Positions 22,801 to 35,933 of a stretch of DNA of 64,000 nucleotides are shown in pieces. Positions within the stretch are counted from its first letter, which is position 1; each line of letters begins with the position of its first letter. The stretch is from Melieria omissa (Eukaryota; Arthropoda; Insecta; Diptera; Ulidiidae). The position numbers were made by a program, and so were the translations under genes. The stretch covers positions 361,001-425,000 of the forward strand of contig CAXARI010000118.1 of the NCBI GenBank assembly GCA_963971225.1, written 5' to 3'. Below the pieces are notes generated by a model. That model saw only the letters and a program-made list of their open reading frames with translations, was not told where the DNA came from and did no database searches.

Positions 22801-24191
22801 GCACTTTAGTGGTGAGTGTGTATTTTGTAATAGGCAGTTTTTCAATGTTATCCTTGCGCATCGATATGCTCATTATTCCTGAAGGATAATGAAAAGTTAG
22901 GGACCAATATAGAAAGCATAAGACTCTGGCTAAATTTTAAGGGGTCAATTATTAATATGCACTTATGCATTTGGTGTTGACAAGCATTTTAGTGGTTGCA
23001 CCCAAGTAGCAATTTTTTCAAAGTCACCGTTCCAAATCGATTTGCTTTCGAACCTTGGGGTATAGAAGGATGATTGATACCATTATAGAAAGCAAACGAG
23101 TCTAGCTAAATAATAAGGCATAATATTATTAAAATCCGTTAACGGGTCGAGATTTAACAGCCATAATTTCGATCATGCTGCCGGTGGGATATTTTTTTTA
23201 TTTACCAAATTGGTGAAAGGTGGTCACTCTGGCTTAATTTTGACGCCATTTTGATTAAAGTGATTGTGCGTACTTAGGTTCCACAAACATTTGATTGGTT
23301 ATATAGATCAGAGGTGCATTCTTTCAATCAGTCGTTGTTGTGACAGCAACGAAGCAACACGTGTGGGGGCTGCGCGGATTTTTGTTTTGTTGTCTCAAGA
23401 AATTGTATGTATGAAAAAAAATTAGATGCTTTTGTTGTTGTAGTTTTTGTGTGTATGCTTTTTTGTGTTGGCGATTGGTTGGCCTTTCGGCAATGACAAA
23501 TGGGAACATTATATTTTTTTCACTTATAATTTTAAGGGTCAAGCGAAATGCACAATGTGCTTTTAACTAATTCAATTAATTAAATAAGTTGTTTGCATTT
23601 TTTTGGGCAACTTTACATGTATTGGTTTTTGCTTTTCCATAAGAAGATTTTGGGCACCCCTGATATAGATGTATCATGTGGTCGATATCACTATTCCACA
23701 ACGAAATTCTCCTGCACTATTTGAGATAGCGAGAAGATTGACCCCATTTATGAAAGCTCAAAACTCCAGCTAGGTTTTAAGGTTATTATTTTTTCTATAC
23801 ACCTAGAATCATCATATTTTACAAGCATTTTATCGATTTTGCAGTAGGCAGCCATTTAATGTCACTCTTGCGCATCGATCTGTTCATGATTGCCTAATAG
23901 TAATCAAATTATTGATTTAATTTGATAAAGCTGCAATCTCTAGCTACATTTTAAGGGGTTTTTTATTAACGTAACCCATACCGTTTGGAATCTATAAGCA
24001 CTTTAGTGGTGAGTGTGTATTTTGTAATAGGCAGTTTTTCAATGTTATCCTTGCGCATCGATATGCTCATTATTCCTGACGGATAATGAAAAGTTAGGGA
24101 CCAATATAGAAAGCATAAGACTCTGGCTAAATTTTAAGGGGTCAATTATTAATATGCACTTATGCATTTGGTCGCATTTGGCATTTGGCAT
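19827..24191 (+). repeat. Satellite array with two 1.44-kb variant units
   Basis: Unit starts at 20955, 22394 and 23591. At about 20597-20712 and 22037-22152 a 116-bp mini-unit (sub-repeat a only) is spliced in: ggcaatgacaattgg runs into tattggttttt, and gagatagcga runs into cgaagcaacacg, after which the end of the unit is repeated. The same two composites recur at 40466 and 41915, so the whole interval belongs to a second duplicated block. The segment ends in the SINE target duplication (24158-24172) and a 19-bp filler made of gcatttgg repeats. Confidence 0.92.
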
Positions 24192-24197
24192 CCGCCG

Positions 24198-24209
24198 TGG
24201 CTCAGTTGG
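24198..24209 (+). promoter_or_regulatory. Pol III A box of SINE copy 3
   Basis: TGGCTCAGTTGG matches the tRNA A-box consensus TRGCNNAGYNGG at every position. Confidence 0.8.
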
Positions 24210-24249
24210 TTAGTGCGCGGTCCAAGCGAGTCGCATGCAGAGCGACGCT

Positions 24250-24260
24250 AGTTCGAATTC
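24250..24260 (+). promoter_or_regulatory. Pol III B box of SINE copy 3
   Basis: AGTTCGAATTC matches GGTTCGANTCC at nine of eleven positions and lies about 50 bp after the A box, the usual tRNA-like spacing. Confidence 0.7.
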
Positions 24261-24520
24261 TGCATGTATTAACACCTAAAAAAAATAACGGGAAACTCGT
24301 TTTCTCTTTCGGTGGCTGTCCTCTCAGCTGGAAATGGCAAACCTCTGAGAGTAAAAATTGCCTATGAAAAAGCTCCCAACCTGCCGTTCGGAACCGGCAT
24401 AAAACTGTAGGTCCCTTCCACCCGCGTACAAAATTCACACGCACAACACGGGTGGTTGCGGGAAGCTAGGCCTTAGTCTCGCGTAAGCGGGCTGTCGTGC
24501 CAACCAATTATTAATTCATT

Positions 24521-26549
24521 ACTTATGCATTTGGTGTTGACAAGCATTTTAGTGGTTGCACCCAAGTAGCAATTTTTTCAAAGTCACCGTTCCAAATCGA
24601 TTTGCTTTCGAACCTTGGGGTATAGAAGGATGATTGATACCATTATAGAAAGCATACGAGTCTAGCTAAATAATAAGGCATAATATTATTAAAATCCGTT
24701 AACAGGTCGAGATTTAACAGCCATAATTTCGATCATGCTGGCGGTGGGATATTTTTTGTATTTACCAAATTGGTGAAAGGTGGTCACTCTGGCTTAATTT
24801 TGACGCCATTTTGATTAAAGTGATTGTGCGTACTTAGGTTCCACAAGCATTTGATTGATTATGTAGATCAGAGGTGCATTCTTTCAATCAGTCGTTGTTG
24901 TGACAGCAACGAAGCAACACGTGTGGGGGCTGCGCGGATTTTTGTTTTGTTGCCTCAAGAAATTGTATGTATGAAAAAAAATTAGATGCTTTTGTTGTTG
25001 TAGTTTTTGTGTGTATGCTTTTTTGTGTTGGCGATTGGTTGGCCTTTCGGCAATGACAAATGGGAACATTATATTTTTTCACTTATAATTTTAAGGGTCA
25101 AGCAAAATGCACAATGTGCTTTCAACTAATTCAATTAATTAAATAATTTGTTTGCATTTTTTTTGGGCAACTTTACATGTATTGGTTTTTGCTTTTCCAT
25201 AAGAAGATTTTGGGCACCCCTGATATAGATGTATCATGTGGTCGATATCACTTTTCCACAACGAAATTCTCCTGCATTATCTGAGATAGCGAGAAGATTG
25301 ACCCCATTTATGAAAGCTCAAAACTCCAGCTAGGTTTTAAGGTTATTATTTTTTCTATAAACCTAGAATCATCATATTTTACAAGCATTTTATCGATTTT
25401 GCAGTAGGCAGCCATTTAATGTCACTTTTGCGCATCGATCTGTTCATGATTGCGGAATAGTAATCCAATTATTGATTTAATTTGATAAAGCTGCAATCTC
25501 TAGCTACATTTAAGGGGTTTTTTATTAACGTAATCCATACCGTTTGGAATCTATAAGCACTTTAGTGGTGAGTGTGTATTTTGTAATAGGCAGTTTTTCA
25601 ATGTTATCCTTGCGCATCGATATGCTCATTATTCCTGAAGGATAATGAAAAGGTAGGGACCAATATAGAAAGCATAAGGCTCTGGCTAAATTTTAAGGGG
25701 TCAATTATTAAAATGCACTTATGCATTTGGTGTTGACAAAAATTTTAATGGTTGCACCCAAGTAGCAATTTTTTCAAAGTCACCGTTCCAAATCGATTTG
25801 CTTTCGAACCTTGGGGTATAGAAGGATGATTGATACCATTATAGAAAGCATACGAGTCTAGCTAAATAATAAGGCATAATATTATTAAAATCCGTTAACG
25901 GGTCGAGATTTAACAGCCATAATTTCGATCATGCTGCCGGTGGGATATTTTTTTTATTTACCAAATTGGTGAAAGGTGGTCACTCTGGCTTAATTTTGAC
26001 GCCATTTTGATTAAAGTGATTGTGCGTACTTAGGTTCCACAAGCATTTGATTGATTATAAGATCAGAGGTGCATTCTTTCAATCAGTCGTTGTTGTGACA
26101 GCAACGAAGCAACACGTGTGGGGGCTGCGCGGATTTTTGTTTTGTTGCCTCAAGAAATTCTATGTATGAAAAAAAATTAGATGCTTTTGTTGTTGTAGTT
26201 TTTGTGTTGGCGATTGGTTGGCCTTTCGGCAATGACAAATGGGAACATAATATTTTTTTCACTTATAATTTTAAGGGTCAAGCGAAATGCACAATGTGCT
26301 TTCAACTAATTAAATAATTTGTTTGAATTTTTTTTGGGCAACTTTACATGTATTGGTTTTTGCTTTTCCATAAGAAGATTTTGGGCACCCCCTGATATAG
26401 ATGTATCATGTGGTCGATATCACTTTTCCACAACGAAATTCTCCTGCATTATTTGAGATAACGAGAAGATTGACCCCATTTATGAAAGCTCAAAACTCCA
26501 GCTAGGTTTTAAGGTTATTATTTTTTCTATAAACCTAGAATCATCATAT
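24521..26549 (+). repeat. Satellite array before Gypsy copy 2
   Basis: Unit starts at 25150 and 26321. The unit beginning at 26321 corresponds to the one beginning at 11112 (offset 15,209). The target duplication atat of the LTR element is at 26546-26549. Confidence 0.93.
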
Positions 26550-26982
26550 TGTTACGAATTTTACTTCACAGGTTCGTTTTGATTGTATTTGAAAATAAAA
26601 CAACTTCAGTTATCCAGCGCAACGTAGTCAAAACTAACAATCGCTTTATTCACAAATTTGTACTTGTTCTACTTTACACTGCTACTATTGCATGTTTCCC
26701 CATTGCTTGCTCAACACAGACTCGACCCCTTGCGCTGCCACTGCTGCTTTTATACCACTTTTCTTATCGCGCCGAAGTTTCTTGCAACTTCTAATTGGAA
26801 AGCGCTCGACCATTCTCGCACAGCCCATTTCGAGAACCATCCTTGCCATATCGGACTATACCAAGCGAATTTATAACAGTTTTGCTGTACTTCACAGTGC
26901 ATGCCTAAAAGTATGCTTGCAAAACATTCGTGCGGAGAAAGGCATTCCTGTACAGTGCGGCACAGAATTTCTCATCGTATCA
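26550..26982 (-). repeat. 3' LTR of Gypsy element copy 2
   Basis: 433 bp; same variant block as the 3' LTR of copy 1. Confidence 0.9.
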
Positions 26983-26993
26983 CTGCCCATCAC

Positions 26994-27752
26994 TTAGACT
27001 TGTTCGTCCCGAACAAGTATCGAGGCTCCGCCGGAGTAAGACGCCAGGCGCTCCAAATGGACTACTTTCAGCCTGGCGTTTCCGCTACAGCAGCGTTGAA
27101 CCCTGTACACCACGTCATTAATCCTGGTCACGACCTTGTATGGTCCTTCCCATGACGTTTGAAGCTTTGGAGACAAACCTTTCCTGCGCTGCGGGTTGTA
27201 AAGCATTACCAGATCGCCTTCTTGGAACCACTCTGGGTTAGCCCGTAGACCATAGCTCACTTTCAACCTGCTTTCAACTAGTAGAGTGCGGCTCCGCGAT
27301 CTTCTCCTTGGCCCTTTCGCAGCCGAACACCGATTACAACCTCTGATCCACTCAGCGACAGACTCCTGGCATCCTACCCAATAGAACCGCCTTCTTATCT
27401 TGGCGACAGTTTTTGCGATGCCTAGGTGCCCTCCACTGGAGTCGTTATGGTTTTCCTCGATGACATCGTCGATTCGGCCTCTCGGGACCACTATTAGTGA
27501 TTTTCTGGCCCTGCCATCCCTGCTCTCCCACTCGCGGTATAGGCAGCCATCCTGCAGACGTAGACTTTGCCACTGTGCCCAGTAAGCCTTCGCGATCGGG
27601 CTCTCACCAGCCATCTCCTGCCAGTCCGGCCGTAATCTCTGCGCTTTGCCTTTGATGATCTTCGCGAGATCCGTATCCTTGCGCTGGTCCTTCTGTAGCC
27701 TTTCCGCAAGCCAATCTTCCTCTTGCAGAACTCTTACCGACCGAACATCCAC
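26994..27752 (-). pseudogene. Gypsy pol remnant (integrase zinc domain plus C-terminus), copy 2
   Basis: Same architecture as the relic in copy 1: RNase H-integrase linker, H2C2 zinc region, no DDE core, then the integrase C-terminal region. Three amino-acid differences are visible (G to W in the PEGFQEGD stretch, M to V before YRV, V to I near the end). It is joined in frame to the upstream Gag part through a TGA. Confidence 0.85.
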
Positions 27753-27758
27753 AATTTG

Positions 27759-28331
27759 TCACTCGTTTTCGGCCTGCGAATTATGCCTGCGGTCGGTCTC
27801 GCACGAATGGTGTGGCAGAGCGTCATCCCTTCTTGGCGACGTCTTTTGTCCGAAACGCTTTTCTCGCAGATGGCAGTCTCGTGATATGTGGCCTTGCTTG
27901 CCACATCGCCAGCAACTGACTCGAGATGATACTGCCCGCAGCCCCGCTGGTGCCCCCGAGCTCACTGTCTGGCTTTGCGTGACACGTCCAGATTGGACCC
28001 CATGCATCTCCGCAGATGAATGTCGAAAACTTCCCCTCCAGGCCGCCTCATACGTCAATGCGCTTGTCACCGTCTCACGGAATGTCGGCTTGCCCATCAT
28101 CAATGCACTGCGTCGTGTCTCCGGGTCATGAAGACCTTCAATAAACGCCTCAATCTTCATCCTCTCGAGATAATCAGCGCCGAATTTCGGGTAGCACAAC
28201 TGTACGAGCCGCTCAATGTCTGCTGCATACGTCTGCAGCGCCTCGTCTGCTCTTTGCCAGCGGTTCTTCAGCTCGCAATAATACAGCGTTTTGTTGTGCT
28301 CGTCACTGTATCTGGCTGCCAATGCCCTCAT
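27759..28331 (-). pseudogene. Gypsy Gag C-terminal part with CCHC knuckle, copy 2
   Basis: Same as copy 1 with one residue changed just after the zinc knuckle (S to F in KRSGQK). The intact CCHC motif CWRCGKQGHISRDC is retained. It is separated from the N-terminal Gag part by the same frameshift. Confidence 0.85.
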
Positions 28332-29232
28332 GACGGTCTCGTAATCCTCTCAAACCTTCCGAAACTGTTTGTATTACCTCAGCCGCACGACCTCTTAGAG
28401 CCAGTATCAGCCTCCGACCTTTCCTAACATTGGTCCACTGACTCTCCAAAGCAGCCATCTCGAATTCTAGTTTGAATGTGGCAAACGACGTAGTACCGTC
28501 ATAAGTAGGCACTTCTATGGCAAAACTTTCCGGAGCCGGCGGCAAACATTCTCGTGGCTGTACTTCTCTAAGCCGCTCGTCGATTTTTCTGTTTACCGAA
28601 TCCTCCAGACTGTCAACTCGTTTGTTCAAGGAATCATCCAAGTCATTAACTCGTCTGTTCAGAGAATCATCCAGGCCGTCGACTCGTCTATCCAAGTGTT
28701 CCACTTGCGCTCCCAGGTGCTCCACCTTCACATCAAGCTTGTTTGAGAATTCTTCCACTTTCTGCTCCAAGCGCGCAGAATTTCCCTGAAGCTTGGTTTC
28801 CATTCGCTCCGCTACTTCTCGGTTCGCCGATTCCATTTTCACTATTTCTTGATTCGTACTTTCCAGTTTCGCTGCAATCTGCGCCGACATTTCACGATTT
28901 TCATTTTCCATTTTGGCTGCCATTTCACGGTTGGAAGTCTCAAACATGCCTTTAAGTGCAACCATAAGCTGGCTCATGTCCATTGCTTGTAGTGGCGCAG
29001 CCGCTGCAGTCGTACTTTGCAATGACGCAGCACCAACAGGCGATTCCTCCACCTTGGCCGACGCCTCTTGTTCCTGCGTTCCGAACTCATGTGCAGCCCA
29101 ATCGATGCCTCGTGACTCACACGCCTCTCGCAAGCGCAGCTGCAACTCCACCTTACCGCCAGCAGTCGGCAAATTCCAGGCCGCCAGCTCCTTCCTCAGC
29201 TGGTCAACCTTCAGCAGCTCCAGTTTAACCAT
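28303..29232 (-). pseudogene. Gypsy Gag N-terminal part with SAP-like motif and coiled coil, copy 2
   Basis: Identical in translation to the copy 1 frame, including the SAP-like N-terminus, the hendecad-type coiled coil and the premature ending caused by the frameshift. Starts with an ATG at 29230-29232. Confidence 0.85.
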
Positions 29233-29279
29233 GTCTGCGTTTTTATAATTTTATTTTACTTTCAGTAATACAATCCTGA

Positions 29280-29292
29280 CTTTCTGACACCA
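29280..29292 (-). other. Primer binding site of Gypsy copy 2
   Basis: TGGTGTCAGAAAG on the minus strand, two bases after the 5' LTR, as in copy 1. Confidence 0.6.
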
Positions 29293-29294
29293 AA

Positions 29295-29717
29295 TGTTAC
29301 GAATTTTACTTCACAGGTTCGTTTTGATTGCATTTGAAAATAAAACAACTTCAGTTATCCAGTGCAACGTAGTCAAAACTAACAATCGCTTTATTTCGCA
29401 GATTTACGCTTCGCTTGTATCTACACTTGTTACCACTTTGCTTGCTCAACACAGACTCAACCCCTTGCGCTGCCACTGCTGCTTTTATACCACTTTTCTT
29501 ATCGCGCCGAAGTTTCTTGCAACTTCTAATTGGAAAGCGCTCGACCATTCTCGCACAGCCCATTTCGAGAACCATCCTTGCCATATCGGACTATACCAAG
29601 CGAATTTATAACAGTTTTGCTGTACTTCACAGTGCATGCCTAAAAGTATGCTTGGAAAACATTCGTGCGGAGAAAGGCATTCCTGTACAGTGCGGCACAG
29701 AATTTCTCATCGTATCA
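29295..29717 (-). repeat. 5' LTR of Gypsy element copy 2
   Basis: 423 bp; same variant block as the 5' LTR of copy 1. Confidence 0.9.
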
Positions 29718-30547
29718 ATATTTTACAAGCATTTTATCGATTTTGCAGTAGGCAGCCATTTAATGTCACCCTTGCGCATCGATCTGTTCATGATTGCCGA
29801 ATAGTAATCAAATTATTGATTTAATTTGATAAAGCTGCATTCTCTAGCTACATTTTAAGGGGTTTTTTATTAACGTAACCCATACCGTTTGGAATCTATA
29901 AGCACTTTAGTGGTGAGTGTGTATCTTGTAATAGGCAGTTTTTCAATGTTATCCTTGCGCATCAATATGCTCATTATTCCTGAAGGATAATGAAAAGGTA
30001 GGGACCAATATAGAAAGCATAAGACTCTGGCTAAATTTTAAGGGGTCAATTATTAATATGCACTTATGCATTTGGTGTTGACAAGCATTTTAGTGGTTGC
30101 ACCCAAGTAGCAATTTTTTCAAAGTCACCGTTCCAAATCGATTTGCTTTCGAACCTTGTGGTATAGAAGGATGATTGATACCATTATAGAAAGCATACGA
30201 GTCTAGCTAAATAATAAGGCATAATATTATTAAAATCCGTTAACAGGTCGAGATTTAACAGCCATAATTTCGATCATGCTGGCGGTGGGATATTTTTTGT
30301 ATTTACCAAATTGGTGAAAGGTGGTCACTCTGGCTTAATTTTGACGCCATTTTGATTAAAATGATTGTGCGTACTTAGGTTCCACAAGCATTTGATTGGT
30401 TATATAGATCAGAGGTGCATTCTTTCAATCAGTCGTTGTTGTGACAGCAACGAAGCAACACGTGTGGGGCTGCGCGGCAGCCATTTAATGTCACTCTTGC
30501 GCATCGATCTGTTCATGATTGCCGAATAGTAAGTAGAGTAGTAGACA
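29718..30547 (+). repeat. Satellite array between Gypsy copy 2 and SINE copy 4
   Basis: Unit continuation after the LTR element. At about 30475 it jumps to the sub-repeat b fragment that precedes the SINE in the composite block. This interval is the part that was deleted in the copy 1 block. Confidence 0.92.
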
Positions 30548-30875
30548 GCCGCCGTGGCTCAGTTGGTTAGTGCGCGGTCCAAGCGAGTCGCATGCAGAGC
30601 GACGCTAGTTCGAATTCTGCATGTAGTAACACCTAAAAAAAAATAACGGGAAACTCGTTTTCTCTTTCGGTGGCTGTCCTCTCAGCTGGAAATGGCAAAC
30701 CTCTGAGAGTAAAAATTGCCTATGAAAAAGCTCCCAACCTGCCTTTCGGAACCGGCATAAAACTGTAGGTCCCTTCCACCCGCGTACAAAATTCACACGC
30801 ACAACACGGGTGGTTGCGGGAAGCTAGGCCTTAGTCTCGCGTAAGCGGGCTGTCGTGAGAATCAATTATTATTAT
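30548..30875 (+). mobile_element. tRNA-derived SINE, copy 4
   Basis: Same body, A box (starting 30555), B box and ATT tail, with the same non-contiguous satellite flanks as copies 1 and 2. One visible change is near the end, tcgtgagaatc instead of tcgtgccaatc. Confidence 0.82.
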
Positions 30876-32690
30876 GATTGTGCGTACTTAGGTTCCACAA
30901 GCATTTGATTGGTTATATAGATCAGAGGTGCATTCTTTCAATCAGTCGTTGTTGTGACAGCAACGAAGCAACACGTGTGGGGGCTGCGCGGATTTTTGTT
31001 TTGTTGCCTCAAGAAATTCTATGTATGAAAAAAAATTAGATGCTTTTGTTGTTGTAGTTTTTGTTTTGGCGATTGGTTGGCCTTTCGGCAATGACAAATG
31101 GGAACATTATATTTTTTTTACTTATAATTTTAAGGGTCAAGCGAAATGCACAATGTGCTTTCAACTAATTCAACTAATTAAATAATTTGTTTGCATTTTT
31201 TTTGGGCAACTTTACATGTATTGGTTTTTGCTTTTCCATAAGAAGATTTTGGGCACCCCCTGATATAGATGTATCATGCGGTCGATATCACTTTTCCACA
31301 ACGAAATTCTCCTGCATTATTTGAGATAGCGAGAAGATAGACCCCATTTATGAAAGCTCAAAACTCCAGCTAGGTTTTAGGGTTATTAGTTTTTCTATAA
31401 ACCTAGAATCATCATATTTTACAAGCATTTTATCGATTTTGCAGTAGGCAGCCATTTAATGTCACTCTTGCGCATCGATCTGTTCATGATTGCCTAATAG
31501 TAATCAAATTATTGATTTAATTTGATAAAGCTGCAATCTCTAGCTACATTTTAAGGGGTTTTTTATTAACGTTACCCATACCGTTTGGAATCTATAAGCA
31601 CTTTAGTGGTGAGTGTGTATTTTGTAATAGGCAGTTTTTCAATGTTATCCTTGCGCATCGATATGCTCATTACTCCTGAAGGATAATGAAAAGTTAGGGA
31701 CCAATATAGAAAGCATAAGACTCTGGCTAAATTTTAAGGGGTCAATTATTAATATGCACTTATGCATTTGGTGTTGACAAGCATTTTAGTGGTTGCACCC
31801 AAGTAGCAATTTTTTCAAAGTCACCGTTCCAAATCGATTTGCTTTCGAACCTTGGGGTATAGAAGGATGATTGATACCATTATAGAAAGCATACGAGTCT
31901 AGCTAAATAATAAGGCATAATATTATTAACATCCGTTAACGGGTCGAGAGTTAACAGCCATAATTTCGATCATGCTGCCGGTGGGATATTTTTTTTATTT
32001 ACCAAATTGGTGAAAGGTGGTCACTCTGGCTTAATTTTGACGCCATTTTGATTAAAGTGATTGTGCGTACTTAGGTTCCACAAGCATTTGATTGGTTATA
32101 TAGATCAGAGGTGCATTCTTTCAATCAGTCGTTGTTGTGACAGCAACGAAGCAACACGTGTGGGGGCTGCGCGGATTTTTGTTTTGTTGCCTCAAGAAAT
32201 TCTATGTATGAAAAAAAATTAGATGCTTTTGTTGTTGTAGTTCTTGTTTTGGCGATTGGTTGGCCTTTCGGCAATGACAAATGGGAACATAATATTTTTT
32301 TCACTTATAATTTTAAGGGTCAAGCGAAACGCACAATGTGCTTTCAACTAATTCAATTAATTAAATAATTTGTTTGCATTTTTTGGGCAACTTTACATGT
32401 ATTGGTTTTTGCTTTTCCATAAGAAGATTTTGGGCACCCCCTGATATAGATGTATCATGTGGTCGATATCACTTTTCCACAACGAAATTCTCCTGCATTA
32501 TCTGAGATAGCGAGAAGATTGACCCCATTTATGAAAGCTCAAAACTCCAGCTAGGTTTTTAGGGTATTTTTTTTCTATAAACCTAGAATCGTCATATTTT
32601 ACAAGCATTTTATCGATTTTGCAGTAGGCAGCCATTTAATGTCACCCTTGTGCATCGATCTGTTCATGATTGCCGAATAGTAATGAAATT
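30876..32690 (+). repeat. Satellite array between SINE copy 4 and RTE copy 2
   Basis: Unit starts at 31189 and 32372, corresponding to 15049 and 16232 in the first block. It ends in atgaaatt, the left RTE target duplication. Confidence 0.93.
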
Positions 32691-35600
32691 AGGGAAGGAA
32701 GGGAGCGGACATACAAGGTAAAGTCTCTGATTGCGTTCAACCTGGCGAACGCCAGAACGATCCTTGTCCCTGTCCAATCCAAGCTGATGCACAGCCTCCG
32801 CGCGGCCCTTCTGGATAGCTATTTGGCATCCGCTGAATAGTGAACTAATGTGTGCAGCGAGTCCTATCCCCAGGACTTAAAATTTGGGTTGTGCGCAGGG
32901 TTTGGTGCCCGCCACGGAAAACCAAATACCAATGAAAGCCAGAAAGCAAGCCTCGGAAGGAACCCACAATGTTGACGACCACAGCAAACGATTCAAGGAC
33001 CATGATTTGAGGATATGCACCTGGAATGTCCGGACCCTCTATAGGGAAGGTGCCTCTATCCAACTGGCGGAAGCCCTCACGAAATGTAAGGCTGACATCA
33101 CCGCCATCCAGGAAATGCGATGGACAGGACAAGGTTGCTCCAAGCGAGCAGACTGCGATATCTACTACAGCTGCCATGCGGAGAAGCGCGAATTTGGCTG
33201 CGGATTTGTGGTCAGCAAGAGACTTCGCCACCACGTCTCTCGGTTCACTCCGGTGAACGAACGGCTGGCTTCGATCCGCATCAAAGCTAAATACTTTAGC
33301 ATCAGCCTGATTTGCGCGCACGCCCCGACGGAAGAGAAGGACGATGCGACCAAGGATGCCTTCTATGCGAAGCTCGAGGACGTCTACGACAGGTGCCCGG
33401 CCCACGACGTCAAAATTGTCCTCGGGGACTTCAACGCAAAGGTCGGGCGAGAAGGCATCTTTGGCCCCACAGTCGGGCAGTTCAGCCTCCATGGGACCAC
33501 TACAAACAACGGTCTGAGGCTGATCGATTTCCCCGCGGCACGAAACATGGTAGTTAGTAGCACCAGATTCCAGCACCTCGATATCCACAAGGCCACCTGG
33601 TTATCTCCCGATCAATCCACCCGCAACCAGATTGATCACATTGTGATTGATGGAAGGCATGCTTCTAGCATTCTAGATGTGCGCACGTTCCGAGGACCCA
33701 ACATCGACTCGGACCACTACCTTGTTGCAGCCAAGGTACGCATGCGTCTTTGCGCAGCGAAGACCGCACAACCTAGTTTGCGAAGAAAGCTGGACATCAG
33801 TAAGCTGCGATTACAAGGGGTAGCCGAAGCCTACTCCGCCCAACTCTCCAACCAGCTCGGTCGCTCCCCCTCTCCACCTGATCACATCGGCGGATTATGG
33901 GCTCACTTATCCCACTCTATGCGCGCCGCCGCAGAAAATGTCCTTGGTTTTCGACGCCCACCACCAAAAAACCAATGGTACGATGAAGAGTGTCGCGCAG
34001 CCACTGCAGTGAAGAATGCTGCATACAAGAAGACCCTGCAGTCGGCCGCCACGCGAGCCATGACAGAAAAATACCGGGAGGAGAGGAAGAAAGAGAGGTG
34101 CCTTTTTAGACGCAAGAAACGGGAGCAAGAAAGGCGCGAGCGTGAGGAAATCGAGGAGTGCAGGAGCAGGAATGACGCCCGAAAATTCTTCCAAAAAGTT
34201 AAGCGTCTTACGGAAGGATTTAAGCCTGGGGCATCTTCTTGCAGAGACGAAAACGGGGATCTGGTTACGGATGCGCAGGGTGTGCTGAGGTTGTGGAAGG
34301 AGCACTTCACCAAGCTGCTCGCAGGCGACGAAAGGAACAATACCGCCAGTGGTGAAGATGTCCAGATGGCACCAATCGACGACGACGGTGTGGATGTGCC
34401 ACCGCCCAGCCATGACGAGGTCCGGGTCGCTATCCAGCGACTCAAGAACAATAAAGCTGCAGGGCCGGATGGGCTACCAGCTGAATTGTTCAAGGCCGGC
34501 GGCGGTGAGCTGATTGGGTGCATGCATCAGCTCATTTGCAAAATATGGCTGGAGGAACGAATGCCCAACGATTGGAACCTCAGTGCCCTTTGTCCTGTGC
34601 TGAAGAAAGGCGACCCAACAATATGCGCCAACTACAGGGGTATCAGCCTACTTCCCATTGCATACAAGGTCCTGACGAGCGTATTATGTGAAAGACTAAA
34701 GCCACTCGCCAAGGCGCTGATTGGACCTTATCAGTGCGGCTTTAGACCTGGTAAGTCCACCATCGACCAGATATTCACTCTACGCCAAATCCTGGAGAAG
34801 ACCCATGAGAACCAAATCGATACACACCATCTCTTCATCGATTACAAGGCAGCATTCGATAGCCCGATAAGGGATCGCCTATATGCCGCATTGTCTGAAC
34901 TTGGTATCCCTGCAAAGCTCGTTAGACTTTGCAGAGCGACGTTGAGCAATACGCGCAGCTCCGTCAAGGTTGGAAGTGACCTCTCCGACCCCTTTGATAC
35001 CGTTCGAGGTTTCAGACAGGGCGATCCTTTGTCCTGCGACCTCTTCAACTTCACCATGGAGAGTGTTCTGCGCAAGGCCGGTGTACATCGTAATGGCACA
35101 ATTTTCAACAAAAGTGTCCAGCTCCTTGCTTACGCTGATGATATTGATGTCATCGGACGTAACAAGCGAGATGTCACCGCTGCCTTTGCGGCTATCGAAA
35201 GAGAATCTGCCAAAATGGGTCTGGTGGTAAATGAGGGCAAGACGAAGTATATGCTGTCTACACGCAGGGACTCGCAGCGGCTAGGGTCTCACGTCGAGGC
35301 CGACAGGTATGCTTTTGAAGTTGTCAAGGAATTCGTCTACCTTGGCACCGACATCAACAGCAGCAATGATGTCAGTCTGGAGATAAAGCGAAGGATAACT
35401 CTTGCCAACAGGTGCTACTACGGTCTCGGTAGGCAATTGAGAAGTAGAGACCTCTCTCGACCGACAAAACTTTCATTCTATAGGACGCTTATCTTGCCCG
35501 TGCTCCTCTATGGCGCTGAAGCATGGACAATGACACGAAACGACATAGCCGCCCTTGGAGTGTTCGAGAGGAAGGTGCTTCGCAAAATCTTCGGCCCTGT

Positions 35601-35933
35601 TCGGGTTGGTGACGACTATCGCATACGAACTAATAACGAGCTGTATGAGCTGTATAAGGACATGGACGTAGCGCAGCGAATTAACATCCAGCGGCTACGC
35701 TGGCTCGGTCATGTCTGCCGCATGGACGACGAAGCTCCGGCGAAAAAGGTATTCGATGCGATGGTTGGAGGTCGACGGCGAAGAGGGAGGCCGTGTCTCC
35801 GGTGGAAGGACCAAGTGGAAGAGGCCCTGGTATCTCTTGGTGTGACCAACTGGAGAAGGCGCGCGCGAAGCAGAGGCGCCTGGAGAGAAGTTTTGCGGCA
35901 GGCCGTATAACCCGATAACGGGTTGTTATGGCC

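Larger units (their letters stand above)
24192..24520 (+). mobile_element. tRNA-derived SINE, copy 3 (clean insertion with target duplication)
   Basis: The only copy with a readable insertion. The 15-bp duplication acttatgcatttggt is at 24158-24172 and again at 24521-24535. Body as in copies 1 and 2; the tail is attattaattcatt. A 19-bp filler made of gcatttgg repeats lies between the left duplication and the SINE head. This copy defines the SINE start as roughly ccgccgtggctc and its length as about 330 bp. Confidence 0.88.
26550..29717 (-). mobile_element. Internally deleted Ty3/Gypsy LTR retrotransposon, copy 2
   Basis: Same length as copy 1 (3,168 bp), same insertion point and same atat duplication. 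All frames are offset by exactly 15,209 bp, so there are no net indels. By eye I count about four substitutions, for example at 27022, 27112, 27230 and 27853. It is a segmental duplicate of copy 1, sharing its Gag frameshift and pol deletions. LTRs are at 26550-26982 and 29295-29717. Confidence 0.92.
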
